A stretch of DNA of 56,425 nt from Ruminococcus sp. (GTDB taxonomy: Bacteria; Bacillota; Clostridia; Oscillospirales; Acutalibacteraceae). The notes beneath the pieces are model-generated. The model had not been told where the DNA came from. It made no database searches and saw nothing but the letters and a program-made list of their open reading frames with translations. Where the stretch lies: positions 1-56,425 of the forward strand of contig JALFTC010000032.1 in NCBI GenBank assembly GCA_022779485.1, in the 5' to 3' direction. Numbering within the stretch: position 1 is the stretch's first letter; each line of letters starts with the position of its first letter. This document shows positions 47,927 through 56,243 of this stretch, one piece after another. A program made the translations under genes and the position numbers.

Positions 47927-48448
47927 TTAGCATGTTTCAGGTTCACCGTACTCCTCGCCAAACAGCTCCGCTGTCACGCTTTTCATAACCTGTGGGTCAA
48001 GGGGCTTATCACGAAAATCAGTGTCAACCTCTGCAATTTCGTTTACAACCTCAATTCCCTCAATTACCTTGCCAAATGCAGCATACTGACCGTCAAGGTG
48101 AGGACTTGTTTTGTGCATAACAAAGAACTGACTTCCTGCTGAATCAGGCATCATTGAACGAGCCATTGACAGCACTCCCTCTGTGTGCTTAAGGTCGTTT
48201 TTAAAGCCGTTTGCAGAAAATTCTCCCTTAATGCTGTAACCGGGGCCTCCCATACCTGTACCCTCAGGACATCCGCCCTGAATCATAAAACCGTAAATAA
48301 CTCTGTGGAATGTAAGTCCGTTATAGTAACCCTTGTTTACAAGGCTCAAAAAGTTTTTCACAGTATTTGGAGCAATCTCCGGATACAGCTCTGCCTTAAA
48401 AATTTTTCCGTTTTCCATTTCAAATGTAACTACCGGATTTTTCATCAT
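47927..48448 (-). CDS. Peptidyl-prolyl cis-trans isomerase, cyclophilin type
   Basis: The 173-residue cytoplasmic cyclophilin catalyses proline isomerisation during folding. LTFHRVIYGFMIQGGCPEGTGMGGPGY contains the catalytic Arg and the FMIQGG core (residue range about 50-76). MARSMMPDSAGSQFFVMHKTSPHLDGQYAAFGKVIEG follows. No signal peptide is present. The site GGAG precedes the ATG pair. It lies between the Ca2+ exchanger gene and the hydG leader on the same strand. Confidence 0.93.
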   Translation of the reverse strand: MMKNPVVTFEMENGKIFKAELYPEIAPNTVKNFLSLVNKGYYNGLTFHRVIYGFMIQGGCPEGTGMGGPGYSIKGEFSANGFKNDLKHTEGVLSMARSMMPDSAGSQFFVMHKTSPHLDGQYAAFGKVIEGIEVVNEIAEVDTDFRDKPLDPQVMKSVTAELFGEEYGEPETC

Positions 48449-48481
48449 TCATTCTCCTTTTTAATAATATTTTAGAATTTA

Positions 48482-49447
48482 TTATATAACTTCATAAATC
48501 AAATAACCGAAATAAACGGCGTACATAACAAGCATTATTGCTCCCCCAAGTCGGGAAAGCCTTTTGTTCTTTACTGTAAACAGCCACAAGGTCACAGCCG
48601 CACCAATCATTACAATGCTGTCAAATATAAACTCACTTCCAAAGCTAAGGGGGTAAATTGTGGATGCCATACCTAAAACAAAGAGCAGGTTAAAAATGTT
48701 ACTTCCCACAATATTACCTATTGCGATGTCATTTTTACCCTTTTTAGAGGCAATCACCGATGTCACAAGCTCAGGCAAGGATGTACCGAAGGCAACTATT
48801 GTAAGTCCGATAATATCCTCACTGATACTGCACATTTGTGCAAGCTTTGTTGCGGCGTCAACTGACAAATTTGCACCGAATACAACAGCGCCGCCACCTA
48901 AAACGCTGACGAGGGAAGTCAGGGGAATATTAATCTTCTTTTTCTCCTCTTTAACCTCACCGTTAAGCTTGTTTTGTTTCATCTCTTTCTTTGCAGACAG
49001 GAAGAGATACACCATAAACAAAACCAAAAGCAAAAGCAAAATCACACCGCAAATACGGTTAAGGGATTTAAAAATTAATCCCAAAGCTAAAAATACGGCG
49101 GAAATTCCTATGGTAAAGGGAATCTCATATCGAACAGTATTCCTCTTAACCACCATTGGGGACACCACAGCGGAAATACCCAAAATCAGCCATATATTCA
49201 TTATGTTACTGCCCACTACATTTCCCACTGCGACTCCGCCGGCATGGTCAATTGATGCGGTGATGCTGACAGCCGCCTCAGGGGCAGATGTGCCAAATGC
49301 AACTATGGTAAGTCCTATGATGATTTGAGGTATGCCAAAGTGGGAGGCAATATTGCTCACCCCGTCAACAAAAAAGTCTGCACCCTTAACAAGAAGTACA
49401 AAGCCTACTGCCAAAAGCAGCAGTTGTAAAAGAATATCAATTACCAA
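48482..49447 (-). CDS. Ca2+/Na+ exchanger, CaCA family
   Basis: A membrane antiporter of the YrbG type. The 321 residues form ten helices with the two alpha repeats: GLTIVAFGTSAPEAAVSITAS (about 45-65) and GLTIVAFGTSLPELVTSVIAS (about 208-228). Each is followed by the G-N-I/V-VGSN motif (GNVVGSNIMN, GNIVGSNIFN). The acidic residue in each repeat is the ion ligand. The start is TTG at 49447, with AAGGA about 10 nt upstream and the expected membrane N-terminus; there is no better ATG. It is transcribed towards the cyclophilin gene. Confidence 0.93.
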   Translation of the reverse strand: MVIDILLQLLLLAVGFVLLVKGADFFVDGVSNIASHFGIPQIIIGLTIVAFGTSAPEAAVSITASIDHAGGVAVGNVVGSNIMNIWLILGISAVVSPMVVKRNTVRYEIPFTIGISAVFLALGLIFKSLNRICGVILLLLLVLFMVYLFLSAKKEMKQNKLNGEVKEEKKKINIPLTSLVSVLGGGAVVFGANLSVDAATKLAQMCSISEDIIGLTIVAFGTSLPELVTSVIASKKGKNDIAIGNIVGSNIFNLLFVLGMASTIYPLSFGSEFIFDSIVMIGAAVTLWLFTVKNKRLSRLGGAIMLVMYAVYFGYLIYEVI

Positions 49448-49485
49448 TTACTTCACATCCTTATTGGATAATTTAAACACTAATT

Positions 49486-49497
49486 AAACACTGAATA
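49486..49497. repeat. Short match to the hairpin-repeat end
   Basis: AAACACTGAATA equals the inner 12 bases of the element end. It lies 39 bp upstream of the exchanger gene. It could be chance or a remnant. Confidence 0.3.
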
Positions 49498-49666
49498 TAT
49501 TAACAACAAATGCTCCTTTAGTCAAGGAAAGCACATAAAACATTTTTAATTAAATCACCTTTTTTTCAAAAACATTTCACTTTTCACCTTTATAATATTA
49601 GTAAAATACGAAAGATAAAACATAAACAGTTTTATTATTTGTTTTGATTTTCATTTTTTCTTCCTG

Positions 49667-49692
49667 AAAAAGCCTCCTTTGCGGGGCTTTTT
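49667..49692 (+). terminator. Orphan rightward terminator in a divergent gap
   Basis: Stem AAAAAGCC/GGCTTTTT plus CC/GG around TTTGC, followed by TTTTAATTTTATATT on the plus strand. No gene precedes it on this strand within the gap 49448-49666. Either a short transcript ends here or it insulates the next promoter. Confidence 0.6.
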
Positions 49693-49705
49693 TAATTTTA
49701 TATTA

Positions 49706-49734
49706 TTGCAATGAATAATCTTTCGTTGTATAAT
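49706..49734 (+). promoter_or_regulatory. Promoter of the ComEC-like hydrolase gene, leaderless arrangement
   Basis: TTGCAA (49706-49711), 17-bp spacer and TATAAT (49729-49734). The start codon is at 49744, only nine bases after the -10. Confidence 0.7.
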
Positions 49735-49743
49735 TAACCTATT

Positions 49744-50862
49744 ATGAAAAGAAAAAAATTATTCTTAAAAGGGGCTATATTTTTAGTCCTTTGTTTAATC
49801 GGTACAACCTTCACCTCTTGTCAAAGCAAAACCGAAAATAGTGATTTTGACGGCCTTGAGGTGAGCTATATTGATGTTGGGCAGGGCGATAGCATTTTTA
49901 TAAGGTGCAACGGCGAATCTATGTTAATTGATGCGGGAGAAAACGATGAGGGCCATATTGTTACAGATTATATAAAGTCCTGCGGAACTGAAAAGCTGAA
50001 ATATGCTGTGGGAACTCACCCTCACTCCGACCATATCGGCGGTATGGACACAGTTATGGAGGAAATTCCTGCCCACACCTTTATCTGTCCCGAAATTGAT
50101 TACGACACAAAAACATGGAATGATGTTTTGGATGTTGTAAAAGAGAACGACACAGAGATAATCTACGCACAAAGGGGCAATTCCTACTCCTTAGGGGATG
50201 CCACATTCACCATACTTTCTCCGGACAAAAGGGGTATTTACAGCGACCTTAATAACTATTCAGTTGTGATAAAAGCGGAGTACGGAAGTTCATCATTCCT
50301 TTTCACAGGGGATGCCGAAAATATTGTTGAGGATGAGATGATAGAAAACGGCTGTAACCTAAGGGCAGATGTGCTAAAGGTTGGACATCACGGAAGTGAT
50401 AGCAGTACCACTGACAATTTTCTCAAAAAGGTAAATCCTGACTTCGCAGTAATAAGCTGTGGCAAAGACAACAAGTACAATCATCCTCACAAGGAAACTG
50501 TGGATAAACTAAACAGCTTTGGTGTTACTGTTTACAGAACAGATGAAGAAGGTACAATAGTGGCACAAAGTGACGGAAAATCTATTACCTTTGGAGAAAA
50601 CAGTGACACAAAGAGAACTGTCATAAAAACAGAAACCGGTACGAAAAGCCCTACAACCTCACAAAACAGCGAAACTACTCAAACCGAAAAGGAAACAGAA
50701 AACAAGGAAATAGTATATGTTGGAAACAAAAACAGCAAAAAATTCCACAAGGAGAACTGCGAGTCTGTTTTTGCAATGAATGAGAAAAACAAAGAGTATT
50801 TGCACGGCAGAAAAGACGCCCTTGTTAAGGGTTACTCACCCTGCAATAACTGTAATCCGTAA
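49744..50862 (+). CDS. Secreted ComEC/Rec2-like metallo-beta-lactamase-fold lipoprotein
   Basis: The 372-residue exported lipoprotein begins with a strong KRKK signal sequence and the lipobox FTSC (Cys26). The hydrolase domain (about 38-290) starts VSYIDVGQGDSIFI, has metal ligands in GTHPHSDHIGG (91-97) and continues with FLFTGDAE and LKVGHHGSD. This matches the ComEC C-terminal hydrolase found as a free enzyme. A Thr/Ser linker follows. Residues 325-372 (YVGNKNSKKFHKENCESV to YSPCNNCNP) form a small Cys/His domain like Ada-type zinc domains common at the ends of such proteins. Nuclease or phosphodiesterase activity is inferred. There is no Shine-Dalgarno and the promoter abuts the ATG. Confidence 0.88.
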   Translation: MKRKKLFLKGAIFLVLCLIGTTFTSCQSKTENSDFDGLEVSYIDVGQGDSIFIRCNGESMLIDAGENDEGHIVTDYIKSCGTEKLKYAVGTHPHSDHIGGMDTVMEEIPAHTFICPEIDYDTKTWNDVLDVVKENDTEIIYAQRGNSYSLGDATFTILSPDKRGIYSDLNNYSVVIKAEYGSSSFLFTGDAENIVEDEMIENGCNLRADVLKVGHHGSDSSTTDNFLKKVNPDFAVISCGKDNKYNHPHKETVDKLNSFGVTVYRTDEEGTIVAQSDGKSITFGENSDTKRTVIKTETGTKSPTTSQNSETTQTEKETENKEIVYVGNKNSKKFHKENCESVFAMNEKNKEYLHGRKDALVKGYSPCNNCNP

Positions 50863-50907
50863 ATCCGACATAAGTCTATTATTAATTAGGATAAGTAGGT
50901 GCTTTGT

Positions 50908-51966
50908 ATGATTAGAGAATTACTTAAAGAAAAATCAGTATGGGAAAAGCTGATGGCAACGGATAAACCCATTATACTCTACGGTATGGGTGACGGTGCC
51001 GACCGTGTTCTCAAGGAATTTTCTGTACTCAACATCAGCATTTCCGGAGTTATGGCGTCAGACGGTTTTGTTCGTGGTCAGGTTTTTCACGGTTTCACCG
51101 TACAAACCCTTGAACAGGTGAAAGAGGAGTTTAATGACTTTATAATCTTAATCACCTTTGGCACAAACAAACCCGATGTCATTGACAGAATAAAGGAATT
51201 AAATGAGGAGTACACCGTTCTTGTACCAAGCGTTCCCGTAGCAGGAGAAAGGATTTTCAACCGTGGCTACCTTATGCGAAACGGTACGGAAATTATGGAA
51301 TCCTACAACCTTATGGAGGACGAAGAGTCCAAAGAGGTTTTTAGGAATATGTGCTATTTTCAGTACACAGGCGAACTAAAATACCTCTTTGCAATGGAAA
51401 GCAGTAAGGATGATGCCTACAAAATTCTCAACCTTACTTCAGAGGAAAACTACCTTGACCTTGGTGCATACAGAGGTGACACCATTGAGGAATTTTTGAA
51501 GTACACCTGCAATCAGTACAAATCCATAACCGCCCTTGAGCCTGACCCCAAAACATACAAAAAGCTTGTTGAGGCAATAGGCGATATGCCAAACACAAGA
51601 CTTCTTGAAAAGGGAATATGGAACTTTGACACAGAGATTAATTTTGAAACAGGCAAAGGCAGGGGAAGTGTTATCAACAACAAAGAGGGTGTTTTGACCC
51701 CTGTTACCTGCATTGACACCCTTGCAAAGGAAACTCCATTTACCTACATCAAAATGGATATTGAGGGTGTGGAATTTGTAGTTTTATACGGAGGATATGA
51801 GTATCTTCGCAGTAACAAGCCAAAGTTGAATGTGGCCTGTTACCATCGTTGTTGCGATATTTACCGTCTGCCCAATATGCTGAAAAGGGTAAACCCCGAC
51901 TACAAAATCTATATGCGTCATCACCCCTGTATTCCAAGCTGGGAAACAAACCTTTATTGCATATAA
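50908..51966 (+). CDS. FkbM-family methyltransferase
   Basis: The 352-residue protein has an N-terminal part (about 1-150) with ILYGMGDGADRVLKEF, a Rossmann-like segment seen in sugar-linked proteins. A C-terminal FkbM domain follows (about 170-340): YLDLGAYRGDTIEEF is the SAM-binding loop, then ITALEPDPKTYKKLV and FTYIKMDIEGVEF. It would O-methylate a sugar or related polyketide-like substrate. The ATG at 50908 has AGGTG 6 nt upstream; a GTG three codons earlier is less likely. It follows the hydrolase gene by 45 bp and ends at a strong terminator. The substrate is unknown. Confidence 0.88.
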   Translation: MIRELLKEKSVWEKLMATDKPIILYGMGDGADRVLKEFSVLNISISGVMASDGFVRGQVFHGFTVQTLEQVKEEFNDFIILITFGTNKPDVIDRIKELNEEYTVLVPSVPVAGERIFNRGYLMRNGTEIMESYNLMEDEESKEVFRNMCYFQYTGELKYLFAMESSKDDAYKILNLTSEENYLDLGAYRGDTIEEFLKYTCNQYKSITALEPDPKTYKKLVEAIGDMPNTRLLEKGIWNFDTEINFETGKGRGSVINNKEGVLTPVTCIDTLAKETPFTYIKMDIEGVEFVVLYGGYEYLRSNKPKLNVACYHRCCDIYRLPNMLKRVNPDYKIYMRHHPCIPSWETNLYCI

Positions 51967-51989
51967 AATTTTATACAAGCCATAAAACA

Positions 51990-52027
51990 ACCCCACAGGA
52001 AACTGCAAAGGCAATATCCTGTGGGGT
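51990..52027. terminator. Bidirectional terminator
   Basis: Eleven-bp perfect stem ACCCCACAGGA/TCCTGTGGGGT with a 16-nt loop, then ATTTTGTGT on the plus strand and TGTTTTATGG on the minus strand. Confidence 0.88.
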
Positions 52028-52039
52028 ATTTTGTGTAAA

Positions 52040-52882
52040 TTAGTTTATCTCAAACATAAGGTAAGCAAAGGCATATTCGGTTGTCATATCATAAAGTGGA
52101 ATCACACCACCCTTTATCAGATTATCCGTTGATGAATACACTCCCGACTTTGAGGAAAGTCCCTGTAAATACAGTTTAATTCCCTTGCTTTTACACCTTT
52201 CTGCAAGTACTTTTACCGAATTTTCATTGGCTGTTCCGCTGTGGTATCCCACCAAAAGAACAGACTTAACATCATTCGGAAAATGAATATTACTGTAATC
52301 TGCAAATGGATATTCCTTAATAATCATCACTTTGTTTTTGAATTTTATATTAGCAAAATCCACATCGGGGTACCTACCTGAACACTTTCCCAAGGTGAAT
52401 TTGTCGTTAAAACAGTTTGCCTCCATTACGGAGTTTGCAGGGTAAACCTCGTCAAAAACTGTCCAGACGCCTATCTTATTTTCCTTTACAATATCAACAG
52501 CTTTTTCAAAGTTAGAAATACCGTTACTTTCAGGGTCAGAAAGCACTTTGTTTGCACCTGTCAGCACTACGGGAATTTTAAAATCCTTGCAGAAGATAGA
52601 AACCATTGCAGATGTGTATGAAAGTGTGTCGCTTCCGTGGGTTATGATTATTCCGCTGTACCCTGTTATATCCTTTTTTAACTCCTGCAAAAGCATATTC
52701 CAATGACAAGTGCAGATATTTTCGGAAAGAATTGAGTAGGGATAAACCTTTGTAAACTCAATATTACTTTTTGATTTTCCTTGCCAAAAGGCAACTACAT
52801 CCTTATTCTTTTCGTTGCTGATAACACCGTATTTTTCTTCACTTCCAACTGTACCGCCGGTCATAATCACCTTAATTTTCAC
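52040..52882 (-). CDS. Asparaginase family protein
   Basis: The 280-residue enzyme hydrolyses asparagine or a related amide. The first catalytic threonine lies in VIMTGGTVGS (about residues 5-14) and the second triad in ITHGSDTLSYTSAMVS (about 76-91). The family motif is HGTDT, so the Thr-to-Ser change (HGSDT) is within the allowed range. No signal peptide is seen, so it is cytoplasmic. The start is GTG at 52882 with GGGGTG upstream. The C-terminal part is shorter than in type II asparaginases, so a related amidohydrolase role remains possible. It lies after the transketolase terminator and may share its read-through. Confidence 0.85.
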   Translation of the reverse strand: MKIKVIMTGGTVGSEEKYGVISNEKNKDVVAFWQGKSKSNIEFTKVYPYSILSENICTCHWNMLLQELKKDITGYSGIIITHGSDTLSYTSAMVSIFCKDFKIPVVLTGANKVLSDPESNGISNFEKAVDIVKENKIGVWTVFDEVYPANSVMEANCFNDKFTLGKCSGRYPDVDFANIKFKNKVMIIKEYPFADYSNIHFPNDVKSVLLVGYHSGTANENSVKVLAERCKSKGIKLYLQGLSSKSGVYSSTDNLIKGGVIPLYDMTTEYAFAYLMFEIN

Positions 52883-52901
52883 AAAATCACCCCAAAAAAA
52901 C

Positions 52902-52923
52902 AGCCGCCTGTTTCCAGACGGCT
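52902..52923 (-). terminator. Transketolase operon terminator
   Basis: Stem AGCCG/CGGCT then CTG/CAG with one mismatch and loop GAAA on the minus strand, followed by GTTTTTTTGGG. Confidence 0.75.
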
Positions 52924-52938
52924 TTATTGTTTATATGT

Positions 52939-53883
52939 TTAGCTGTTTACTACCTGAGTGATAACCTTTTTGATATTTGTTTCGGTAAGTCCGAAAATCT
53001 CAAGGAGTTCCCAAGCAGGGCCTGAATAACCAAAGCGGTCATTCACACCGATTCTTGTAACAGGAACAGGGCAGTACTGAGAAGTAACCTCACAAACAGC
53101 GTCGGCAAGACCGCCGATAACATTGTGCTCCTCAACAGTAATGATTTTGCCTGTTTCCTGAGCCGCCTTAATAATAATATCTTTGTCAATAGGCTTGATA
53201 GTATGAATATTAATTAACCTTGCGTTAATTCCTTCTTTTTCCAAAGCCTCAACAGCCTTTTTAGCCTCGTTAACTACAAGACCTGTTGCAATGACAGTAA
53301 CATCATCACCCTCGTGAAGTGTGATGCCCTTGCCAAGCTCAAACTCATATGTTTCAGGGTCGTTAAAGGAGTCAATGGCAAGTCTGCCAAGTCTTATATA
53401 TACAGGTCCCTTATGCTCAAGAGCCGCCTTTGTAGCAGCCTTCATTTCCCAGTGGTCAGCAGGGTTGATTACAACCATATTAGGGATAGTCCTCATAACG
53501 CCGATGTCCTCAAGGCACTGGTGAGTAGCACCGTCTTCACCTGTTGAGATGCCTGCGTGTGAACCTGCAATCTTAACATTAAGGTTAGGATAAGCAACGG
53601 AGTTTCTGATTTGCTCAAAGGCTCTGCCTGTTGCAAACATTGCAAAGGATGCTGCCACAGGCTTTTTGCCTGCTGCCGCAAGACCGGCTGCAACGCCAAT
53701 CATATTGCCCTCTGCAATTCCGCAGTTAATAAATCTTTCCGGATATTCCTTTTGGAAAATGCTTGTCTTTGTAGCCGCTGAAAGGTCAGCGTCAAGAACT
53801 ACTATATCTTCATCAGTTTTAGCAAGCTCACAAAGAGCCTCGCCAAAGCTTTCTCTGGTTGCCTTAGTAACTTTCTCTGCCAC
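52939..53883 (-). CDS. Transketolase, C-terminal subunit
   Basis: The 314-residue protein carries the pyrimidine-binding and C-terminal domains of transketolase. VVLDADLSAATKTSIFQKEYPERFINCGIAEGNM includes the catalytic glutamate of TPP enzymes (GIAE), and GISTGEDGATHQCLED follows. With the N-terminal subunit it moves two-carbon units between sugar phosphates in the pentose phosphate pathway. The genes are separate, as in many Clostridia and archaea. It starts 2 bp after the N-terminal subunit gene. Confidence 0.94.
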   Translation of the reverse strand: MAEKVTKATRESFGEALCELAKTDEDIVVLDADLSAATKTSIFQKEYPERFINCGIAEGNMIGVAAGLAAAGKKPVAASFAMFATGRAFEQIRNSVAYPNLNVKIAGSHAGISTGEDGATHQCLEDIGVMRTIPNMVVINPADHWEMKAATKAALEHKGPVYIRLGRLAIDSFNDPETYEFELGKGITLHEGDDVTVIATGLVVNEAKKAVEALEKEGINARLINIHTIKPIDKDIIIKAAQETGKIITVEEHNVIGGLADAVCEVTSQYCPVPVTRIGVNDRFGYSGPAWELLEIFGLTETNIKKVITQVVNS

Positions 53884-53885
53884 GA

Positions 53886-54728
53886 TTAACCCTCCAGTTC
53901 TGCAAGCTTAGCTTCAAGCTCAGCCATAGCTATCTTATATTCTTCGTCATTGGTTGCCTTTCCGTGCCAGCCAACCTGATTTTCCATAAAGCTTACGCCC
54001 TTACCCTTAACAGTCTGCATCAAAATCGCAGTAGGCATACCCTTTGTCTGTCTTGCGTTTGCAAAAGCCTTGTCAAGCTCCTCAAAGGAATGACCGTCAA
54101 CCTTTAGCACATTAAATCCAAAGGAACGGAATTTGTCGTCCAAAGGCTCAATTCCGCCAACCTCAGCAACTGTACCGTCAATCTGAAGTCCGTTTTGGTC
54201 AACAATAACTACAAGGTTGTCAAGGTTGTTGTGACTTGCAAACATTGCAGCCTCCCAAACCTGACCTTCCTCACATTCACCGTCGCCAAGTACGGTATAT
54301 ACACGATAGTCCTTATTATCCATTTTTGCAGCCTTAGCCATACCGCAGGCAGTTGATACACCCTGACCCAAGGAACCTGTGCTCATATCTATGCCGGGAG
54401 TACCCTTCATATCGGGGTGGCCCTGAAGCATTGCCCCCACATGGCGAAGTGTCTTAAGTTCTTCCCAGTCAAAGAAACCCTTAAGTGCAAGTATTGCATA
54501 AAGGGAAGGTGCACAGTGACCCTTAGAAAGGACAAATCTGTCCCTGTCTGCCCAGTCCGGATTTTCAGGGTCAACATTCATTTCCTTAAAGTAAAGGTAA
54601 GTGAATACATCTGCCGCAGAAAGTGAACCGCCGGGATGACCTGACTTTGCGTTATAGGTACCGATAACAGCTCCCATTCTCGCCTTGGTTGCATTAATTT
54701 GTAACTGCTTAATTTCGCTAATCTCCAT
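53886..54728 (-). CDS. Transketolase, N-terminal subunit
   Basis: The 280-residue subunit binds the diphosphate of thiamine diphosphate. SGHPGGSLSAADVFTYLYF (about 28-46), the FVLSKGHCAPSLYA segment and the TPP motif GDGECEEGQVWEAAMFASHNNLDNLVVIVDQN (about 150-181, GDG...N) are all present. It pairs with the downstream C-terminal subunit. A promoter lies 54-81 bp upstream. Confidence 0.94.
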   Translation of the reverse strand: MEISEIKQLQINATKARMGAVIGTYNAKSGHPGGSLSAADVFTYLYFKEMNVDPENPDWADRDRFVLSKGHCAPSLYAILALKGFFDWEELKTLRHVGAMLQGHPDMKGTPGIDMSTGSLGQGVSTACGMAKAAKMDNKDYRVYTVLGDGECEEGQVWEAAMFASHNNLDNLVVIVDQNGLQIDGTVAEVGGIEPLDDKFRSFGFNVLKVDGHSFEELDKAFANARQTKGMPTAILMQTVKGKGVSFMENQVGWHGKATNDEEYKIAMAELEAKLAELEG

Positions 54729-54781
54729 TGTTTAGCCTCCAGTTTTGTGCAAAATAATACTTTTATTATTTGCAATTATCC

Positions 54782-54809
54782 ATAATATTGCTTGATAAGA
54801 ATAACACAA
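54782..54809 (-). promoter_or_regulatory. Transketolase promoter
   Basis: TTGTGT (54804-54809), 16-bp spacer, TATTAT (54782-54787) on the minus strand. Confidence 0.6.
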
Positions 54810-54880
54810 AACCCTGTTGCGAATATTCTAAAAAAGCAATATAATCGTCATTTTTCGGTTTTTTCCTTATTTTCCCTGTT

Positions 54881-56077
54881 TTATCCCCTATATTTCCCCA
54901 GTATCTCGCTTAAAATACTGTGAGCTACTTCTTTTTTTGACATTATCGGCAGGGATTTTTCTTCATCCTCTGTGATAATTGTCACCACATTTGTGTCAGT
55001 TCCAAACCCTGCGCCCTGTGTTTTCAGGTTGTTGGCAACTATCATATCCATATTTTTCTTTGTCAGCTTTTTTCGTGAGTTTTCCAGCATATTTTCTGTT
55101 TCCATAGAAAATCCGCAGATAAATTGTCCCTTTCTTTTATGTTCACCAAGGTAGCCGATAATATCCTCTGTCCTTTTAAGTTTAATTTCACTCATTCCGT
55201 TATCAGACTTTTTGATTTTCTCTTTTGCAGTAGTAACAGGTGTAAAATCTGCAACAGCCGCCGATTTTACCACAATATCTGCATTATCAAAGTTTTCCTT
55301 AACTGCAAGGAACATATCCTTTGCCGACAACACCTCTATTGTGTTCACAAAAGGCAATTTTTGCAAATTGGTTTTTCCGCTGATAAGTGTTACCTCTGCC
55401 CCTCTTTGCATTGCGTCATATGCAACAGCGTATCCCATTTTTCCTGTGGAATGATTGGTGATGTATCTCACAGGGTCAATCTGCTCCTGTGTTGCACCGG
55501 CAGTAACAAGCACCTTGAGTCCCTTCATATCCTTTTCGTATTTACATTCTTTTTCGATGTACTCAAAGAGGATTTCAGGTGACGGCATTTTTCCTTTGCC
55601 AACAGCACCACAGGCAAGTCTGCCCTCGTCTGCCTCTACAATTTCATAGCCGAATCTTGCAAGCTTGTCCATATTTTCCCGAACAATAGGATTTTCATAC
55701 ATATTTGTGTTCATAGCAGGAACAATTATTTTTTTGCATTTACAAGCCATAATTGTAGTGGTAAGCATATCGTCTGCTATGCCACAGGCGATTTTTCCGA
55801 TAACATTGGCTGTACAGGGGGCTATCATAAAGCAGTCTGCCTTATCTGCAAGACTGATGTGTTCAATTTCAAAGCTGTGACTTCTGTCAAAGGTATCAGT
55901 TATACATCTTCTGCCTGTAAGAGCCTCAAAGGTGTTGGGAGTGATGAATTTTCCGGCATTTTCCGTCATAATAACATCCACCGTATAACCCGCCTTAACA
56001 AGCATAGAAACAAGGTTCGGTGTTTTGTAGGCTGCAATTCCTCCGGTAACGCCGATTACAACATTTTTACCTTTCAT
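54881..56077 (-). CDS. coaBC: Bifunctional CoaBC (phosphopantothenoylcysteine synthetase/decarboxylase)
   Basis: CoaBC joins phosphopantothenate to cysteine and decarboxylates the product in CoA synthesis. In the 398-residue protein the CoaC half (about 1-180) has GVTGGIAAYK, the conserved CoaC motif PAMNTNMYENP and the flavin-binding SHSFEIEHISLAD. The CoaB half (about 190-398) has VLVTAGATQEQIDPVRYITNHSTGKMG and VKSAAVADF. The start at 56077 has AGGAGG upstream. It is divergent from coaX, the previous CoA-pathway kinase, which is a natural pairing. Confidence 0.95.
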   Translation of the reverse strand: MKGKNVVIGVTGGIAAYKTPNLVSMLVKAGYTVDVIMTENAGKFITPNTFEALTGRRCITDTFDRSHSFEIEHISLADKADCFMIAPCTANVIGKIACGIADDMLTTTIMACKCKKIIVPAMNTNMYENPIVRENMDKLARFGYEIVEADEGRLACGAVGKGKMPSPEILFEYIEKECKYEKDMKGLKVLVTAGATQEQIDPVRYITNHSTGKMGYAVAYDAMQRGAEVTLISGKTNLQKLPFVNTIEVLSAKDMFLAVKENFDNADIVVKSAAVADFTPVTTAKEKIKKSDNGMSEIKLKRTEDIIGYLGEHKRKGQFICGFSMETENMLENSRKKLTKKNMDMIVANNLKTQGAGFGTDTNVVTIITEDEEKSLPIMSKKEVAHSILSEILGKYRG

Positions 56078-56115
56078 AATAATTCCTCCTGTCACACAAC
56101 TAAACAACTATTATG

Positions 56116-56143
56116 ATTATACCAAATAGGCAAAAAAAATCAA
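56116..56143 (-). promoter_or_regulatory. coaBC promoter
   Basis: TTGATT (56138-56143), 16-bp spacer, TATAAT (56116-56121) on the minus strand. Confidence 0.75.
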
Positions 56144-56199
56144 TAAAAAACCCTTTTCCCTTGATTTCCTTAGTAAATTAATGCATAATTATATTGTAT

Positions 56200-56215
56200 G
56201 TCTGTATTCACAGAC
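56200..56215. repeat. Small palindrome upstream of coaX
   Basis: GTCTGT-ATTC-ACAGAC, a perfect 6-bp inverted repeat 28 bp before the coaX ATG. Possible operator or leader hairpin. Confidence 0.4.
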
Positions 56216-56243
56216 AATTTATACAAATAAAAGAGGGCAACAT

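Noticed and set aside
48660..49328. 222-codon ORF on the plus strand
   Set aside because: It lies wholly antisense to the Ca2+/Na+ exchanger gene, whose motifs are unmistakable.
52939..54728. Broken transketolase gene
   Set aside because: The two halves are complete subunits with proper starts; split transketolase is normal in Clostridia.
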